DNA from: Elusimicrobiota bacterium
Lineage (GTDB): Bacteria; Elusimicrobiota; Elusimicrobia; UBA1565; UBA9628
Length of the DNA: 64,000 bases
Assembly (NCBI GenBank): GCA_016182905.1
Contig: JACPFR010000004.1
Location: 124,001 to 188,000, forward strand
Direction: 5' to 3'
Position 1 is the first letter of the stretch; each line of letters opens with the position of its first letter. Positions 27,529 through 36,497 of this stretch are shown here, in pieces. The notes beneath the pieces were generated by a model that did not search any database, was not told the origin of the DNA, and was given only the letters and a program-made list of their open reading frames with translations. The translations under genes and the position numbers were made by a program.

Positions 27529-27562
27529 CTTTAGACCCAGACGTTTCGGGGGCCAAAAGGCC
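27529..27562. repeat. Short intergenic repeat (copy B)
   Basis: CTTTAGACCCAGACGTTTCG followed by GGGGCCAAAAGGCC. It aligns with copy A at 18848. It starts 3 nt after the rlmD stop and ends exactly where the -35 of the next gene begins. Confidence 0.5.
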
Positions 27563-27591
27563 TTGCGTTTTGGCGGTTTTGGGCTTATATT
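27563..27591 (+). promoter_or_regulatory. Promoter of the 874-residue secreted protein
   Basis: TTGCGT (27563-27568), 17-nt spacer, TATATT (27586-27591). This unit has a leader of about 33 nt and a Shine-Dalgarno (GAGGA, 9 nt before the ATG at 27631), unlike most first genes here. Confidence 0.55.
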
Positions 27592-27630
27592 CACTCCAGC
27601 GTTCCCTAATAGGCATTCAATGAGGACCCC

Positions 27631-30255
27631 ATGAAAACCCCTCGCGCCCTCCTCGCCGCTCTGCTCGCCCTGACCGCGTCCGCCGCGCGCGCCGGCGATC
27701 CGACCATCATCTTCCCCCAGAACAACAGGGGCGTCACCGACTTCTCGCGGCTCCAGAACGCCGCCGATTGGAAGATCCTGCACATCGAGCGGAACCCGTC
27801 GGACGTCTCCCTCATCCGCCTGGCGCCCCGGGGCGCGACCAAGGGCGACCCGATCACCGTGGTCAATCCCTACGACGAGTATTTCATCGTCCCGGCCGGC
27901 AGCGTCCTGTTCGGCGGGATGGCGACGGTCCTCAGCGTGTCCAAGGACCCGTACCCCGGCGCGATGCGCGGCGAGCCGGTCCGCCTCCTCGGGCCCGGAG
28001 GCCAGCCCACCGGCCCCCAGCTCTGGATGCCGAGCCGCAACAGCGCCGACATCACCGACCAGCTGAGGTACTGGCCGACGCTGCCCGCCGACAACACCCG
28101 GGTGGACCGCTCGCGCGTGATCGTCCTCCCCCGCGAGCGCTCCCTCGCGGACAACGGCCTTCAGTCCGGCGGCCTGCCCAACTGGTTCACCTTGCCCGGC
28201 CAGAAGCCCCGCGACGTCCTGAGCCCCCTGCTCGGCGGTCAGGACCTGAGCTCGACCTTGCTCGGCTTCCCCGGCGGCACTCCGCCCACCTATTACACCG
28301 CCCTCACCAACTACCGCTACGACGAGAGGAACAAGAAGCTGATCGGCCCCGACGGCGCGGCGAAGACCGTGACGGTGATGGCGATGCCCGCCGGCACCTT
28401 CTACCTGGCTCCCCCGGCGATCCCCCACGACATCCGCATCCCCGGCGTCACCTTGGTCAACTCGAGCGGCGCGAAGGTGGACCCGAAGAAGGGCGCGCAG
28501 CCGCCGAAGTCCGACGGGATCAAGCGCGAGTTCAAGAAGACGGCCTGGGCCGGGAACTGGAAGGACAAGGTCACGCACATCCACCGCTGGCACGCCGTCG
28601 AGACCACCCAGGCGCCGATCCCGATGGCGCCCACGCCGATGATGACGTTCTATTGCTATCACGAGGCGGAGGACGGGCATAAGAACATCTCCGGCCACCT
28701 CAAGAGCAACTACGACGTCGTCGAGTGCGTCGACTGGATCGTCCCCGCCGACGACAAGGTGGAGAAGGCGGACGGCAAGGAGTACCGCGTCCGCAACAAC
28801 CGCGTCGTCATCGACGTCGTCTACAAGGACCACGCGCTGCGCCGCGTCGACGCGGGCGGCGCCAACCTCGTCCTCAAGGACAAGCCCCTCTCCCACGCCG
28901 CCATCGGAGGCCAGGATTGGGTCAAGGTGACCGCCGCCAAGGCCCCCGACGCGCCCGCCGCCGCCTCGCTCGCCCTGATCGCGGAGACGGAGACGCGCTG
29001 GCTCACCAAGGTCCAGGCCGCGGCCTACGCCGCCGCGCGCAAGGACGCCAAGGACGACGCCGCGCGCAAGGCCCTCGACGACAAGTACCGGGCCCTCCTC
29101 GAGGCCCAGATCCGCCCCGAGGCGCTGGCCGGGTACAAGGCCGCCCGCGCCTTGCCCGCCGCCCAGGCCGAGGCCAAGATCAAGGACGCCATCGGCAAGA
29201 CCGAGATGTGGGGCGGCAAGGACGCCAAGGACGTCAAGGCCGTCATCGCTCCCTTCCAGGAGACCGCCAGCCCGGACACGGCCAAGATGCTGGAGATCCA
29301 GCTCTCGAAGGCGGACTGGGACCTGCTCACGAAGAAGGGCGACGATCTGCTGAGGTACAACCAGGCCAGGCACGGGGCGGACGGCGTGGCCACGCAAGGC
29401 ACGGGCTTCGCCCCGGCCAACGTCGATCCCGTGGCCCTGCGCCTCGCCGTGACGGCCGCGCGCGCGGCCGTCGGCTCCGCCGAGGGCAAGCCTCCGGTCG
29501 CGACCACCCCCGAGAAGCCCCCCCGATCCATCCTGACGCCGGAGGAGATCGCGCTCCTGACGCCCAAGGAGAAGGAGATGTACGACGGCTACCTCAAGCG
29601 CGCGACGAAGGACGGCAAGCTCGATCCGACGGAAAACAACCTGCTGACGAACGCGGAGCTCCTGCGCAACCGGATGAACAACGAGGTGCCTCCGCGCTCT
29701 AAGGTCCCGGCGGCCCCCGCGTCGGACGACATGACGGCGGAGCAGTTCGCGAAGCTGCCGCTGTTCCAGCAACGGCAGTTCTGCAAGGATTACCCGCCGG
29801 ATCCCGCGACAATCCAGGGCGACACGAGAGCTCCGGTGATCGATACCGACAACCCCGACGCGCTGAAGGGCGCCCAGAATTCGGTGCCGGACGCGGTGCC
29901 GCAGACGAAGCCGGCGGAGTCGAATACGCAGACGCGGGACACGAAGTGGCCGCGGAAGGCCCGCCAGGACGCCTGCAAAAATCTTCCCGATGAGATTCCC
30001 GGCCGGATCGACGGCACGGCGGGCACCGGCGGAAAGCCCGCCGTCGGCGCCAACGTCCCGGTGCCTACAGGCTCGGACGTGGAGAACAAGGAGAAGGAGA
30101 AGAGCAAGTGGCTCACCTCGGACCTGCTCACCAGCGCCGCGAAGGGCGCGATGGTCGGGCTCCTCGTCGGGTCCCTGTTCGGGCCGGCGGGCCTCGTCTT
30201 AGGGCCGCTGCTCGGCGGCGCCCTGTTCTACGGCCTGACCAAGATCACGAGCTGA
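27631..30255 (+). CDS. Large secreted protein with C-terminal glycine zipper; unknown
   Basis: 874 residues. A signal peptide (MKTPRALLAALLALTASAARA) is followed by a beta-rich N-terminal domain (about 22-290), an Ala/Lys/Asp-rich helical middle (about 430-560) and Pro-rich linkers. The last 50 residues (SAAKGAMVGLLVGSLFGPAG..) form a glycine-zipper hydrophobic tail. The tail is 57% identical over 49 positions (28 matches, by eye) to that of the next gene. It may insert in or bridge to the outer membrane. No family is recognised. Confidence 0.7.
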   Translation: MKTPRALLAALLALTASAARAGDPTIIFPQNNRGVTDFSRLQNAADWKILHIERNPSDVSLIRLAPRGATKGDPITVVNPYDEYFIVPAGSVLFGGMATVLSVSKDPYPGAMRGEPVRLLGPGGQPTGPQLWMPSRNSADITDQLRYWPTLPADNTRVDRSRVIVLPRERSLADNGLQSGGLPNWFTLPGQKPRDVLSPLLGGQDLSSTLLGFPGGTPPTYYTALTNYRYDERNKKLIGPDGAAKTVTVMAMPAGTFYLAPPAIPHDIRIPGVTLVNSSGAKVDPKKGAQPPKSDGIKREFKKTAWAGNWKDKVTHIHRWHAVETTQAPIPMAPTPMMTFYCYHEAEDGHKNISGHLKSNYDVVECVDWIVPADDKVEKADGKEYRVRNNRVVIDVVYKDHALRRVDAGGANLVLKDKPLSHAAIGGQDWVKVTAAKAPDAPAAASLALIAETETRWLTKVQAAAYAAARKDAKDDAARKALDDKYRALLEAQIRPEALAGYKAARALPAAQAEAKIKDAIGKTEMWGGKDAKDVKAVIAPFQETASPDTAKMLEIQLSKADWDLLTKKGDDLLRYNQARHGADGVATQGTGFAPANVDPVALRLAVTAARAAVGSAEGKPPVATTPEKPPRSILTPEEIALLTPKEKEMYDGYLKRATKDGKLDPTENNLLTNAELLRNRMNNEVPPRSKVPAAPASDDMTAEQFAKLPLFQQRQFCKDYPPDPATIQGDTRAPVIDTDNPDALKGAQNSVPDAVPQTKPAESNTQTRDTKWPRKARQDACKNLPDEIPGRIDGTAGTGGKPAVGANVPVPTGSDVENKEKEKSKWLTSDLLTSAAKGAMVGLLVGSLFGPAGLVLGPLLGGALFYGLTKITS

Positions 30256-30291
30256 CGGCTTAGGCCGAAAGGCCCAGGCCGGGAAGGACCG

Positions 30292-30315
30292 AACGCCCCT
30301 TACGGGGCGTTTCGC
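30292..30315 (+). terminator. Probable terminator after the 874-residue protein gene
   Basis: AACGCCCC (30292-30299), loop TTAC, GGGGCGTT (30304-30311), then TCGCTT. It is a strong stem with a short T-tract. A smaller GGCC-GAAA-GGCC hairpin precedes it (30262-30273). Confidence 0.55.
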
Positions 30316-30334
30316 TTGGCGCTATCCTATGGGC

Positions 30335-30757
30335 ATGAGAGTCCTGGTCCTGCCCATGCTGCTCGCCGCCGCCTTCGCCGTCCCGGCCCGTGCCGCCGGG
30401 CCCGCGGCGAACCTCGAGGCGCCGAACTTCGACGGCGCGCGCGCCCGGCCCGAGGGAGACCTCGTGCGGGCGGGCGCCTCGACCGACGGCCGCACGGCGG
30501 AGCAGATCGCGAAGGACGAGCAGGTCAAGGCCGACGCGCGCGCGCGCGCGGATCTCAAGACGCCGACCCCCGGCCCGGACAAGGAGATCGAGCCCCCCAA
30601 GCCCAACGAGTGGCTCAAGTCGGACCACATCATCAGCGGCGTCAAGGGCGCCATGATCGGGCTGCTCGTCGGCTCCTTGTGGGGCTTCGCCGGCATGGGC
30701 GTCGGCGTGCTGATCGGCGGCCTGATCGGCTACGGCCTGTCCAAGCTCACGGCTTAG
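30335..30757 (+). CDS. Small secreted glycine-zipper protein, paralogous in its tail to the upstream protein
   Basis: 140 residues from the ATG at 30335; an in-frame ATG at 30329 is possible but would lie 0 nt from the TATCCT hexamer (30323-30328). Signal peptide MRVLVLPMLLAAAFAVPARA, a charged helical middle, then GVKGAMIGLLVGSLWGFAGM.., the same glycine-zipper tail as the 874-residue protein. Tandem genes with a shared tail suggest a common membrane-associated assembly. It overlaps lspA tail to tail. Confidence 0.65.
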   Translation: MRVLVLPMLLAAAFAVPARAAGPAANLEAPNFDGARARPEGDLVRAGASTDGRTAEQIAKDEQVKADARARADLKTPTPGPDKEIEPPKPNEWLKSDHIISGVKGAMIGLLVGSLWGFAGMGVGVLIGGLIGYGLSKLTA

Positions 30758-31193
30758 ACGGTCCTTCGTCCCTCATCCCCCACGCCAGCATGCAGGCTCC
30801 GATCGTGATGCACGAGTCGGCCACGTTGAACACGGGCCAATGGTGCAGGTGCAGGAAATCCACGACGAAGCCGAACGCCAGGCGGTCGTACAGGTTGCCC
30901 ACCGCCCCGGCCGTCACGAGCAGGGCCCCCCACTGCAGCCAAAGGTCGTCCTTCGGCCAGCGCCGCCGGACGACCTGCAGCGCGACGACCAGCCCGATGG
31001 AGACCGCGGTCAGGAGCTTGTTGGCGCCGCGGCCCATGCCGAACGCCGCGCCCGTGTTCTCGACGTAGGTCAGGTCGAAGAACGGGAGGAGCGGGATCGT
31101 GCCGGCGGCCTTGAGCGAGCCGGCGGCCCAGATCTTGGTCGCGCGGTCGAGCGCGAGGAGGGCGACTACAGCTGCCGCGCGCAGCGTCCGCAT
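30747..31193 (-). CDS. lspA: Lipoprotein signal peptidase (signal peptidase II)
   Basis: 148 residues, four TM helices. The aspartic protease motifs are present: [25 protein letters not shown] and [11 protein letters not shown]. It cleaves signal peptides of diacylglyceryl-modified prolipoproteins, such as those encoded at 5763 and 23163. The start at 31193 lies 28 nt inside the end of ileS; the ileS-lspA pairing is common in bacteria. Confidence 0.93.
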   Translation of the reverse strand: MRTLRAAAVVALLALDRATKIWAAGSLKAAGTIPLLPFFDLTYVENTGAAFGMGRGANKLLTAVSIGLVVALQVVRRRWPKDDLWLQWGALLVTAGAVGNLYDRLAFGFVVDFLHLHHWPVFNVADSCITIGACMLAWGMRDEGPSKP

Positions 31194-33934
31194 AGCTCCG
31201 GGGCCGACGGGTCCGAGCCGAGGTCGGTCTGCCAGCGCCAGCAGCGCGGGCATTTCGCGCCGTCGGCGTGGACGACGGAGATGTCCGACACCGCGCCCCA
31301 GGACACCTGGGAGACGATGAACAGCTCCTCGAGGTCGAGACGCTTGAACTCCACGGCGTCCCCGGGGAGCGTGACCCGCGCGTCGAGCGACTTGCCGATC
31401 AGCTTGGCCGTCCGGGCCTCCTCGATCTTCTTCATGACGCGCTCGCGCAGCTCGAGCGCCTTGGCCCACCGCGCCGCGAGGGCCTCGTCGGTCCAACGCA
31501 CGTCGGTCTCCGGGAGGTCCCACAGGAAGACGCTGGCGGAAGGACGCGCGGGCCAGAAGCGCCAGGCCTCCTCGGCCGTGAAGGAGAGGATCGGGGACAG
31601 CAAGGAGCACAGGCGCGCGAAGGTCTCGGCCATGACGGTCTGGGCCGCGAGGCGCTCGGGCGAGCCGGCCTTGAAGGTGTAGAGGCGGTCCTTGGTCCCG
31701 TCGAGGTACAGCGCCGAAAGGTCGAAGGCGCAGAAGTCCACGAGGCGGCGCGCGGCGTCGCGGTAGCGGTACGCGCGGTAGTCCTCGAGCACGGCCTTCT
31801 GGAGCGCGGCCAGGCGATGCAGGAGGTAGCGCTCCATCTCCGGGAGCTCGCCGTAAGCGACCGTCTTGGACGAGTCGAACCCGTCGAGGCTCCCGAGGAG
31901 GTACTTGAAGGTGTTGCGCACGCGCCGGTACGAGTCGGCGGGGCCCTCGAGGAGCTTGTCGGAGATGCGCACGTCGTCGTTGTAGTCGCACAGCGCGACC
32001 CAGAGCCGCAGGAGGTCGGCGCCCCATTTGGAGATGACCTCCTGGGGCGCGACCACGTTGCCGGTCGACTTGTGCATCGCGCGGCCCTTCTCGTCGAGGA
32101 CGAAACCGTGCGTCAGCACCGCCTTGTACGGGGCCTTGCCGCGCAGGGCCGTGGACATGACGAGCGAGCTCTGGAACCAGCCGCGGTGCTGGTCGGAGCC
32201 CTCCAGGTACAGGTCGGCGACGGCGTCCTCGCCCAGCACCGAGAGCCAGGAGACGCCGGAGTCGAGCCACACGTCGAGGATGTCCGACTCGCGGCGGAAG
32301 CCGTCGGCCAAAGCGGGATGATCCGGCAGGAAGCCCCAGTCCTTGCGCGTCAGGACCTCGCCCCACCTCTCGAACCAGAAGTCGGTGCCGTTGGTCGCGG
32401 CGTGGCGCTCGATGGCCTGGAGCACGGCGTCGTCGAGGATCGCCTCGCCGGTCTTGACCGAGTACAGCACGGTGATCGGCGTGCCCCACACGCGCTGGCG
32501 CGACAGGCACCAGTCGGGTCGGTTGGTCACCATCGCGGCGATGCGGTTGCGGCCCTCGGCGGGGACCCACTGCGTCTTGTCGATCTCGGCCAGCAGGTGC
32601 CCGCGCAGGGCCTCCGAGAGCTTCAAGAACCACTGCTCGGTGGTGCGGAAGATGACCGGGTTCTTGCAGCGCCAGCAGTGCGGATAGGAGTGGGAGATGT
32701 CCTTCTTGGCCAGGAGCAGGCCCCGCTCGGCGAGGTCGGCCACGATCTCGGGGTTGCCTTCCTTGAAGATGTTCTTCCCCTTCCACTGGGGAGCCTTGTC
32801 GGTGAACACGCCGGAGTTGTCGACGGGGTTCAATATCTGGAGGCCGTACTTGATGCCGGTGTGAAAGTCGTCCTCGCCGTGGCCGGGAGCCGTGTGGACG
32901 ATGCCCGTGCCGTCCTCGGCGGTCACGTAGTCGGCCACGACCGTACGGCCGCTGTGGTCCGCGGCGGAGGGCGGGAACGGCAGAGCGTAGGTGATCGAGG
33001 GGTCGTCGAAGTAGGACCCGTCCCAGGACTTGACCTCCTCCCAGGCCGTCGCGCCGACGATCGCCTTGACCGCCTCGAGCCGGTCGCGTCCGACGAGGAG
33101 AGAGCGCTTGACCCCGCCGATCTCGGCGGCGACCAAGGTGTACTTGAGCAGCGGGTTGAAGGCGGCGGCCCGGTTGGCCGGCAAGGTCCAGGGCGTCGTC
33201 GTCCAGACCACGAGCTCGGCGCCGTCGAGCAGCTGCTTGTCGCTCTTGGCGGCCTCGGCCTTGAAAGGCCGGAGCTTGAGCGCGACGTACACCGAGGGAG
33301 AGGTCTTGTCCTTGTACTCGACCTCGGCGTCGGCGAGCGCGGTCTCGCACGTCGGGCACCAGAGCACGGGCTTGAGGCCCCGGTAGACGTGGCCCTTCTG
33401 CACGAGCAGGCGGAAGGCGCGCAGTATCTTCGCCTCGTACCCGCGGGACATCGTCTTGTAGGGGTTCTCCCAGTCGCCGAGCAGGCCGAGGCGCTTGAAC
33501 TCCGAGCGCTGCAGGCCGATGAAGCGCTCCGCGAAGGCGGCGGCGTCACGGCGGAACTTGGGGATGTCGGTGACCCCGCGCTTACTCATCTTCATCTCCT
33601 TGAGCAAGGCGGTCTCGATCGGCAGGCCGTGGCAGTCCCACCCGGGGACGTAGGGCGCGGAGTGGCCCATCAGCGCGCGGGCCTTCACGGTCATGTCCTT
33701 GAGCGTCTTGTTCAGGGCGTGGCCGATGTGGATGCTGCCGTTGGCGTACGGGGGCCCGTCGTGGAGGACGAAGGCGGGCCGGCCCTCCTGGCGCGCCCGC
33801 ATCTTCTGATAGAGTCCCTCCTCCTCCCAGACTTTCAGGAGCTCCGGCTCGCGCCTGGCGAGGTCCCCCTTCATGGGGAAATCGGTCTTCGGCAGGTTGA
33901 TGGTCGCCGACCAGTCGGTGCGCGCTTCGGGCAT
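31166..33934 (-). CDS. ileS: Isoleucine--tRNA ligase
   Basis: 922 residues from the ATG at 33934 (AGGA about 9-12 nt upstream; an ATG at 33943 is the alternative). Class I synthetase: [15 protein letters not shown] carries HIGH, the CP1 editing domain follows ([16 protein letters not shown]), and the second signature reads [10 protein letters not shown] in place of KMSKS. A C-terminal zinc-binding motif (CPRCW..CGRC) is present. It charges tRNA-Ile in the cytoplasm and is translationally coupled to lspA. Confidence 0.95.
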   Translation of the reverse strand: MPEARTDWSATINLPKTDFPMKGDLARREPELLKVWEEEGLYQKMRARQEGRPAFVLHDGPPYANGSIHIGHALNKTLKDMTVKARALMGHSAPYVPGWDCHGLPIETALLKEMKMSKRGVTDIPKFRRDAAAFAERFIGLQRSEFKRLGLLGDWENPYKTMSRGYEAKILRAFRLLVQKGHVYRGLKPVLWCPTCETALADAEVEYKDKTSPSVYVALKLRPFKAEAAKSDKQLLDGAELVVWTTTPWTLPANRAAAFNPLLKYTLVAAEIGGVKRSLLVGRDRLEAVKAIVGATAWEEVKSWDGSYFDDPSITYALPFPPSAADHSGRTVVADYVTAEDGTGIVHTAPGHGEDDFHTGIKYGLQILNPVDNSGVFTDKAPQWKGKNIFKEGNPEIVADLAERGLLLAKKDISHSYPHCWRCKNPVIFRTTEQWFLKLSEALRGHLLAEIDKTQWVPAEGRNRIAAMVTNRPDWCLSRQRVWGTPITVLYSVKTGEAILDDAVLQAIERHAATNGTDFWFERWGEVLTRKDWGFLPDHPALADGFRRESDILDVWLDSGVSWLSVLGEDAVADLYLEGSDQHRGWFQSSLVMSTALRGKAPYKAVLTHGFVLDEKGRAMHKSTGNVVAPQEVISKWGADLLRLWVALCDYNDDVRISDKLLEGPADSYRRVRNTFKYLLGSLDGFDSSKTVAYGELPEMERYLLHRLAALQKAVLEDYRAYRYRDAARRLVDFCAFDLSALYLDGTKDRLYTFKAGSPERLAAQTVMAETFARLCSLLSPILSFTAEEAWRFWPARPSASVFLWDLPETDVRWTDEALAARWAKALELRERVMKKIEEARTAKLIGKSLDARVTLPGDAVEFKRLDLEELFIVSQVSWGAVSDISVVHADGAKCPRCWRWQTDLGSDPSAPELCGRCARQL

Positions 33935-33970
33935 GATGGGCATCCTACAATTTTTGATAGTATCCCCTCC

Positions 33971-34201
33971 ATGGACACCTTCATCGCCGTCTGCCTGGCC
34001 CTGATCGTCGTCGAGCTCGCCGTGATGGTCGGCGTCTTCGTCGTCGTGATGCTGCGCGTCAAGGACGCCGCCGCCGCCGTCGAGGTCGCCGCGTACCGCG
34101 TCGACCAGGAGGTCCTGTCCGTGGGAGAGACCTTCCGCTCCGGCTGGGGCGGCGCGCTGAGGACGGTCATCTCCGCCGGCTTGTCGTTCCTCCGCCGCTG
34201 A
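33971..34201 (+). CDS. Small single-pass membrane protein
   Basis: 76 residues: [23 protein letters not shown].. is one TM helix, followed by an amphipathic tail ending in FLRR. The layout resembles small DUF948-like proteins, but the match is weak. It ends 1 nt before the CNBD gene, so it opens a three-gene unit. TAGTAT (33957-33962) is 8 nt before the ATG. Confidence 0.55.
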   Translation: MDTFIAVCLALIVVELAVMVGVFVVVMLRVKDAAAAVEVAAYRVDQEVLSVGETFRSGWGGALRTVISAGLSFLRR

Positions 34202-34202
34202 C

Positions 34203-34709
34203 ATGTCCGCGCTGAGATCGATCAAGCGCTGGTTCGTCGACCCCCAGTTCGCGCGCAAGAAGGAGTTCCTGCGCTCGCTGGAGATCTTCAAGGACCTCCG
34301 GGACCGGGAGCTCGGCTACCTCGTCTCGGCCCTGCATTCCCGCACCTACCGCGAGGGGGAGATCGTCTTCGTCGAGGGCGACATCGGCCGCGCCCTGTTC
34401 GTGCTCGAGTCCGGCGCCGTCGAGCTGACCCGGCCGTCGCCGGGCGAGACGCCCGTGCTCCTTTATAGGCTCAAGCCGGGCGACTTCTTCGGGGAGATGG
34501 CCCTGCTCGAGTCCCTGCCCCGCACCGCCACCGCCACGGCGACGGAGAAGACCCGCCTGCACCTGCTCTACAAGAGCAAGCTCGATTCCCTCCTGCAGTC
34601 CGAGCCGCGCATCGGCGTGACCATCATGCGCCACCTGGCGCGGCTGCTCTCCGCGCGCCTGCGCCGCATGAACGCGGACCCCAAAAGCGTCATCGGCAAG
34701 AATGACTGA
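34203..34709 (+). CDS. Cyclic nucleotide-binding domain protein without HTH
   Basis: 168 residues. A CNBD/CAP-like beta-barrel spans about 28-140 ([20 protein letters not shown].., [20 protein letters not shown]). The phosphate-binding cassette [16 protein letters not shown] is intact, with the Arg replaced in context by PRTAT. There is no DNA-binding helix-turn-helix, so it is not a CRP-type regulator; it may gate a partner. It overlaps the downstream permease gene by 8 nt, suggesting control of that transporter. Confidence 0.82.
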   Translation: MSALRSIKRWFVDPQFARKKEFLRSLEIFKDLRDRELGYLVSALHSRTYREGEIVFVEGDIGRALFVLESGAVELTRPSPGETPVLLYRLKPGDFFGEMALLESLPRTATATATEKTRLHLLYKSKLDSLLQSEPRIGVTIMRHLARLLSARLRRMNADPKSVIGKND

Positions 34710-35781
34710 GCGGCCCCGCGAGTTCCCCGTCCTCACCGCGTTCGTCGTCGGGGGAGCGCTGCTGTACGCGTTCTCCCGGCTGCACCACGCGCTCGCGCCC
34801 TTCGTCCTCGCCGCCGCCTTCGCGTACGTGCTCAACCCGATCGTCAGCTACTTCGAGGCGCGCGGCCTGCGCCGCTCCCAGCTCGTCGTCTGCGGCTACC
34901 TCGCCGCCGCGGCCCTCGCCTTCGTCGCCTACGCGGGGCTCAAGTCGATGATCCTGTCCGAGACCGAGCTGCTGCAGACCCGCGCTCCGGCCTACCTCAG
35001 CGAGATCCAGAAGACGATCTACGCCCAGCAGGCGGCGCTGACGAAGAAGCTGCCCCTGCCCCCGAAGGTGGCCGAGCACGCGCTCGAGTCCGCCCTCGGA
35101 GGGGTCATGCACGTCCTGCAGGACCTCCCCTCCCACGTCCTCGCGATGATCCCCCTCCTCGCGCACGCCCTGCTCGTGCCCTTCATCGGCTTCTTCTTCC
35201 TGCTCGACGCCCCGGACGGGGTCGAGGGAGGGATCCAGATGTGCCCGAGCCGCTACGTCGAGCAGGCGATCCACCTGCTCAGCGAGGTCGACACGGTCCT
35301 CGGGAACTACCTGCGCGGCCTCATCATCGTCGTGACGGCGATCTTCATCGTCTCGTTCCTGGGCCTGCTGGCGCTCGGCGTCGACAACGCCCTGATCATC
35401 GCCGCGATCTCAGGCGTCAGCTCGGTGGTGCCCTATTTCGGCCTCGCCATGGGCATCCTCGTCGGCGGGGCGATGGCCGTCTATCAGTACGGCACGATCG
35501 TCGCCGGGGTGAAGGTCGCCGCGCTGTTCGTGGGCATCCGCCTGCTCGAGGAGATGCTGATCCAGCCCATCATCGCGCGCCACTCCCTGCACATGCACGC
35601 GATGACCAACCTGCTCGCGCTCATCGTCGGGGGCGCCACCTTCGGCTTCCTCGGCCTGGTCTTCGCCGTGCCCGCCGCCGGCATCATCAAGGCCCTCGTC
35701 TCGGTGACCTGGTCCTGGTACACGAGCGAGCGCGGACTGACGCTCGGCTCGGCCGAGGGCGTCGGCGTTCCCTACACCTAG
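34702..35781 (+). CDS. AI-2E family (TqsA/PerM) permease
   Basis: 359 residues with about eight TM helices: paired N-terminal helices, a soluble segment (about 90-150) and the C-terminal cluster AAISGVSSVVPYFGLAMGILVGGAM.., typical of PF01594. The family covers autoinducer-2 export and Na+/H+ antiport; the substrate here is unknown. It is coupled to the upstream CNBD gene. It meets the FGE-like gene tail to tail at a CTAG (35778-35781) that supplies both stops. Confidence 0.85.
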   Translation: MTERPREFPVLTAFVVGGALLYAFSRLHHALAPFVLAAAFAYVLNPIVSYFEARGLRRSQLVVCGYLAAAALAFVAYAGLKSMILSETELLQTRAPAYLSEIQKTIYAQQAALTKKLPLPPKVAEHALESALGGVMHVLQDLPSHVLAMIPLLAHALLVPFIGFFFLLDAPDGVEGGIQMCPSRYVEQAIHLLSEVDTVLGNYLRGLIIVVTAIFIVSFLGLLALGVDNALIIAAISGVSSVVPYFGLAMGILVGGAMAVYQYGTIVAGVKVAALFVGIRLLEEMLIQPIIARHSLHMHAMTNLLALIVGGATFGFLGLVFAVPAAGIIKALVSVTWSWYTSERGLTLGSAEGVGVPYT

Positions 35782-36497
35782 GGCGCCTTCGCGTCGCGCG
35801 CGACGCGGAAGCCCGTGCCCCGCTCGCCGCGGATCTCCGGGTCCTCGCTGTCGCGGTTGAACACCCGCAGGTTGTGCGCGTCCCCGTCCCACTGCCCGCC
35901 GCGGTCGGAGCGATAGGAGCCGGTCGACTTCACGAGCCAGGCCGAGCCGTCGGACGGGGCGCCGTCGTAGGAGTCGTGGTACCAGTCCTCGGTCCACTCC
36001 CAGACGTTTCCTCCCATGTCGCACAGGCCCTGGGGCGTGTTGCCCGCCGGCTTGGAGCACACCGGCCAGGTCGCGTCCCGCCCGCAGCCGAGCTTGTCCG
36101 GCCGCTCGCCGAAGACGGCGCGGCGGCAGGTCGGAGGCGCGTTCCCCCACGCGTAGCGGACCTCGCGGCCGGCGCCGCGGGCGGCGTACTCCCACTCCGC
36201 CTCGCTGGGCAGTCGCCCCCCGACCCAGGCGGCGAACGCGCGCGCCTGCGCCCAGGGGACGCACACCACCGGCTGCTCGGGGCCGCGGAACGCGGGCGAG
36301 AGGCAGTCCATGTCGAGCGGCGCGCAGGCGCCCGCCTTCACGCAGGCCTGGTACTGGCGGTTGGTGACCTCGGTGCGGCCGAGCTCGAAGGCCTTGACCG
36401 TCACGCGATGGACGGGGCGCTCCTGAGGGAACTCGTCGGAGCCCATCAGGAAGCTCCCGCCGGGGATGAGCACCCAGACGATCAGCGCTGACTTCAA
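35778..36497 (-). CDS. FGE-sulfatase (formylglycine-generating enzyme-like) domain protein
   Basis: 239 residues. VLIPGGSFLMGSDEFPQERPVHRV opens the domain, with GGRLPSEAEWEYAARGA, GNVWEWTEDWY and RGERGTGFRVAR all typical of the family. True FGEs oxidise Cys to formylglycine in sulfatases; many relatives (ergothioneine-, hydroxylase- or kinase-linked) do other chemistry, and no sulfatase is in the window. The start is taken as TTG 36497, whose TTGA overlaps the upstream stop. There are several Cys (disulfides likely) but no clear signal peptide. Confidence 0.82.
   Translation of the reverse strand: MKSALIVWVLIPGGSFLMGSDEFPQERPVHRVTVKAFELGRTEVTNRQYQACVKAGACAPLDMDCLSPAFRGPEQPVVCVPWAQARAFAAWVGGRLPSEAEWEYAARGAGREVRYAWGNAPPTCRRAVFGERPDKLGCGRDATWPVCSKPAGNTPQGLCDMGGNVWEWTEDWYHDSYDGAPSDGSAWLVKSTGSYRSDRGGQWDGDAHNLRVFNRDSEDPEIRGERGTGFRVARDAKAP

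Noticed and set aside
27442-29772. 776-codon minus-strand frame opposite the 874-residue protein
   Set aside because: It is Val/Gly/Arg-rich shadow coding with no signal peptide or motif, and it runs through the promoter region.
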